From the NCBI GenBank assembly GCA_019244295.1, contig JAFASX010000063.1:1-55768 (forward strand): DNA of 55,768 bases. The letters are read 5' to 3'. Below the pieces are notes generated by a model. That model ran no database searches. It saw only the letters and a program-made list of their open reading frames with translations, and was not told the DNA's origin. This stretch comes from Pseudonocardia sp. (GTDB taxonomy: Bacteria > Actinomycetota > Actinomycetes > Mycobacteriales > Pseudonocardiaceae). Numbering within the stretch: the stretch's first letter is position 1; every line of letters begins with the position of its first letter. Shown one piece after another: positions 53,124 through 55,768 of this stretch. A program made the position numbers and the translations under genes.

Positions 53124-53776
53124 CCCGGCTGATTCGGCGCGAGGAGCTCGCCGTTGACGTCCTCGATGCCGCTGCTCTACTCCTTGGTTGCGTGTTGGCC
53201 GCCGACACCGAGGATGGTCTAGTGGCCGTGCGGCTGGTGGAGGTGGAGGCCTACCGGGGCGCGGACGATCCGGCCTCACACTCCTACCGGGGTCGCACCC
53301 CGCGCAACGCCGTCATGTGGGGTCCGGCGGGCCATCTTTACACGTACTTCGTGTACGGCATGCACTTCTGCGCGAATGTGGTGTGCCTGACCGACGGGGT
53401 GGCTGGCGCGGTGTTGTTGCGGGCCGGCGAGGTGGTCAGTGACCTGGCCGTGGCGCGCGCCCGACGGCCCACCGCCCGCCGAGACGCCGAGCTGGCCAGG
53501 GGCCCGGCCCGGCTGGCCGCGCTGCTCGGGCTGGACCGAGAACGCAACGGGGTGGACCTCACCGACCCGACATCCCCGGTGCGGCTGTTCGCCGGCGAAT
53601 CGGTGCCCCCGTCCTCGGTGCGCACCGGTCCGCGCGTCGGGGTGGCCGTGGCAAAGACCCGCCCATGGCGGTTCTGGCTGGATGGTTCGTCAGCGGTGAG
53701 CCCCTACCGACCGGCGGTTGCTCGATTGCGCCGAAATCGGGTCGCGCTGATGGAGGATGATCCAGGGCGTGAGTGA
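53120..53776 (+). CDS. 3-methyladenine DNA glycosylase (AAG/MPG type)
   Basis: 218 residues from TTG, overlapping the previous stop by 4 bp. [10 protein letters not shown], then [52 protein letters not shown]: the catalytic Glu is in VEVEAY and the base-flipping region in [30 protein letters not shown] is also typical. It removes alkylated purines in base excision repair. Its position just before tyrS is seen in other actinomycetes. It overlaps the tyrS start by 8 bp. Confidence 0.9.
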
Positions 53777-55082
53777 GCACATTCTCGACGAGTTGGCCTG
53801 GCGCGGGCTGATCGCGCAGAGTACCGACGCGGACGCGCTGCGCCGCGACCTCGATGCCGGACCGGTGACGCTGTACTCCGGCTTCGATCCGACGGCCCCC
53901 AGCCTGCACGCCGGCAATCTGGTGCCGCTGTTGACCTTAAGCCGCTTCCAGCGCGCCGGGCACCGGCCGATCGTGCTGGCTGGCGGAGCCACGGGCATGA
54001 TCGGTGATCCTCGGGACACCGGGGAACGCGCGTTGAATCCGCTGAGCACGGTCAGTGAGTGGGCCGACCGAATTCGGGGTCAGCTGGAGCGCTTTGTGGA
54101 GTTCGACTCCTCGCCCACCGGTGCGATCGTGGTCAACAACCTGGACTGGACCGGCGGGATCAGGGTGCTGGATTTCTTGCGCGATGTCGGGAAGCATTTC
54201 TCGATTAACATGATGCTCGGCCGGGAGACCGTCAAACGCCGGCTGGACGGTGACGGCATGTCCTACACCGAGTTCAGCTACCTGCTTCTGCAATCGCATG
54301 ACTACCTGCAGCTCTACCGCAAGTACGGCTGTCGGCTGCAGATCGGCGGTTCGGACCAGTGGGGCAACATTGTCGGCGGAGTGGATCTGATCCGGCGAGT
54401 CGAGTCCGCCTCGGTGCACGCGCTGACCACCCCGCTGGTCACTGACGCGGAAGGACGCAAGTTCGGCAAGTCAACCGGTGGCGGTAACCTCTGGCTGGAC
54501 CCGGGAATGACTTCGCCGTACGCCTGGTACCAGTATTTCATCAACGTGGCCGATGCGGTGGTCGGCCATTACCTGCGCTTGTTCACGTTCCTGCCTCAGC
54601 AGGAATTGGCCGAACTGGACCAGCTCACCGCGACACGTCCGCGGGCCAGAGCGGCGCAACGTCGGCTGGCTGAGGAGCTGACCACCCTCGTGCATGGCGC
54701 GGACGAGACCAAACGAGTGATCGCGGCCAGCCAGGCGCTGTTCGGTCGAGGTGAGCTGAACGAGCTGGATGCGGTGACGCTTCGATCCGCGCTCGCGGAG
54801 ATCCCATCGGCGAACGTTGCGGTGAGCGGCGGTGCCATATTCCCCAACGTCATCGAGCTACTCGTCGAATCCGGGTTGGCCGCGAGCAAGGGTTCGGCCC
54901 GTCGCACCGTCGCCGAGGGCGGTGCCTATGTGAACAACACGAAGATCGACGAGCCGGATTGGGTACCCGCGGCCGCTGATCTGCTGCACGGACGATGGCT
55001 CGTACTACGTCGCGGGAAACGGCACGTAGCCGGGGTCGACTTTGCCTCGCAGCCACGAAGCGACCGTTCGTCGCAGCTTTGA
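53769..55082 (+). CDS. tyrS: Tyrosyl-tRNA synthetase
   Basis: 437 residues from the GTG at 53769 (an ATG at 53757 is open but would sit directly on GGAGG). [16 protein letters not shown] is the usual start. HIGH-type motif [12 protein letters not shown] (47-50), [28 protein letters not shown], and KFGKS at 231-235. The C-terminal S4 RNA-binding domain has [24 protein letters not shown] sequence ([20 protein letters not shown]). Class Ic synthetase with full domains. No T-box is visible, and translation seems coupled to the glycosylase gene. Confidence 0.94.
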   Translation: MSEHILDELAWRGLIAQSTDADALRRDLDAGPVTLYSGFDPTAPSLHAGNLVPLLTLSRFQRAGHRPIVLAGGATGMIGDPRDTGERALNPLSTVSEWADRIRGQLERFVEFDSSPTGAIVVNNLDWTGGIRVLDFLRDVGKHFSINMMLGRETVKRRLDGDGMSYTEFSYLLLQSHDYLQLYRKYGCRLQIGGSDQWGNIVGGVDLIRRVESASVHALTTPLVTDAEGRKFGKSTGGGNLWLDPGMTSPYAWYQYFINVADAVVGHYLRLFTFLPQQELAELDQLTATRPRARAAQRRLAEELTTLVHGADETKRVIAASQALFGRGELNELDAVTLRSALAEIPSANVAVSGGAIFPNVIELLVESGLAASKGSARRTVAEGGAYVNNTKIDEPDWVPAAADLLHGRWLVLRRGKRHVAGVDFASQPRSDRSSQL

Positions 55083-55122
55083 CCTGCGGAAACACCGCCC
55101 GCCGAGAGGGGTCCCCGGCGAT

Positions 55123-55152
55123 TTGACTTTGTTGGGGGCCGCTGGGTAACTT
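55123..55152 (+). promoter_or_regulatory. rrn promoter, upstream
   Basis: TTGACT (55123-55128), 18-bp spacer, TAACTT (55147-55152), 260 bp before 16S. A sigma-70-type match. Confidence 0.6.
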
Positions 55153-55245
55153 TCTCCCCGTCGCCAGGGCGGGACGAACAAGCCGGAAACGGCGGTAGGA
55201 CCTCCTCGTAGCGACAAGATCCTCGAAAATAAGCAGGGCAGCCGG

Positions 55246-55274
55246 TTGCAGCCGGGACCTGGACTGTGTAAACT
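55246..55274 (+). promoter_or_regulatory. rrn promoter, downstream
   Basis: TTGCAG (55246-55251), exact 17-bp spacer, TAAACT (55269-55274); transcription would start near 55281, about 130 bp before 16S. Two promoters in tandem are usual for actinobacterial rrn operons. Confidence 0.65.
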
Positions 55275-55330
55275 AGGGGAGTTGCCCCCGAGCCGGCATC
55301 CTGACGGAGGTCGGTGACGGTGCGCGGGTG

Positions 55331-55355
55331 TCTTTTGAGAACTCAACAGTGCGCT
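55331..55355 (+). promoter_or_regulatory. rrn leader conserved element (antitermination/processing region)
   Basis: TTTTGAGAACTCAACAGTGC is the conserved leader sequence seen ahead of 16S in many actinomycetes, tied to antitermination and RNase III processing. The rest of 55275-55411 holds no gene. Confidence 0.65.
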
Positions 55356-55411
55356 GAGCTTTTACGGTTTGTTTATGCCAGTTTGTGTTGTTTTTTGTGG
55401 GTTCAGGGTTT

Positions 55412-55768
<357 letters not shown>

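Overview
The window reads as chromosomal DNA of a high-GC actinomycete, most likely Pseudonocardiales. The support is: GTG/TTG starts and 4-bp stop/start overlaps throughout; gene order shared with Mycobacterium and relatives (Rv3015c-like / ligA / ACT / gatCAB; glnA / DUF4191 / lipA / lipB / TIGR01777 / E2; pptH-pptT; argCJBDFRGH); and a 16S rRNA 5' end of Pseudonocardiaceae type. The taxonomic placement is inference from pattern memory; no search was run.

Layout. 1-3140 is a graveyard of insertion sequences: an ISAs1 transposase 3' end, an IS4-type transposase broken by an IS982-type element and two frameshifts, and an IS3 orfA remnant that cuts off the 3' end of a PL8 polysaccharide lyase (to 5176). 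5.2-10.8 kb carries a MetE-like protein, a class V aminotransferase, a YccF protein, ligA and a BKACE-type enzyme. 10.8-15.1 kb has an ACT protein and gatCAB. 15.2-16.7 kb has an M50-type membrane protease and an L,D-transpeptidase, closed by strong hairpins. 16.9-29.2 kb is mostly minus strand: glnA, DUF4191, lipA, lipB, an epimerase-like SDR, a 2-oxoacid dehydrogenase E2, lpdA and pepA. This set makes lipoyl groups and the enzymes that carry them; a tetR gene with a clear operator is embedded. 29.3-33.0 kb has an APC permease, a GcvT-family protein and ilvE. 33.4-37.9 kb has an orphan HlyD-like lipoprotein, a GT28-type glycosyltransferase coupled to a deacetylase, pptH-pptT and a SWIM protein.

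37.9-43.4 kb is the accessory part: an AbiEi/DUF559-type gene sitting between two copies of a hairpin-forming repeat, then a two-gene minus-strand operon coding a sedolisin (S53) protease and an 881-residue membrane protein with two transmembrane segments, a degenerate RCK/TrkA-like Rossmann region, a possible SLOG-like domain and a C-terminal RyR domain. I regard this pair as the best candidate for an undescribed system.

43.5-55.1 kb is a tightly overlapping run argC-J-B-D-F-R-G-H, an Rv3722c-type aspartate aminotransferase, an AAG-type DNA glycosylase and tyrS, headed by tandem ARG boxes laid over a promoter. It is followed by rrn promoters, leader and the first ~357 nt of 16S rRNA at the right edge.
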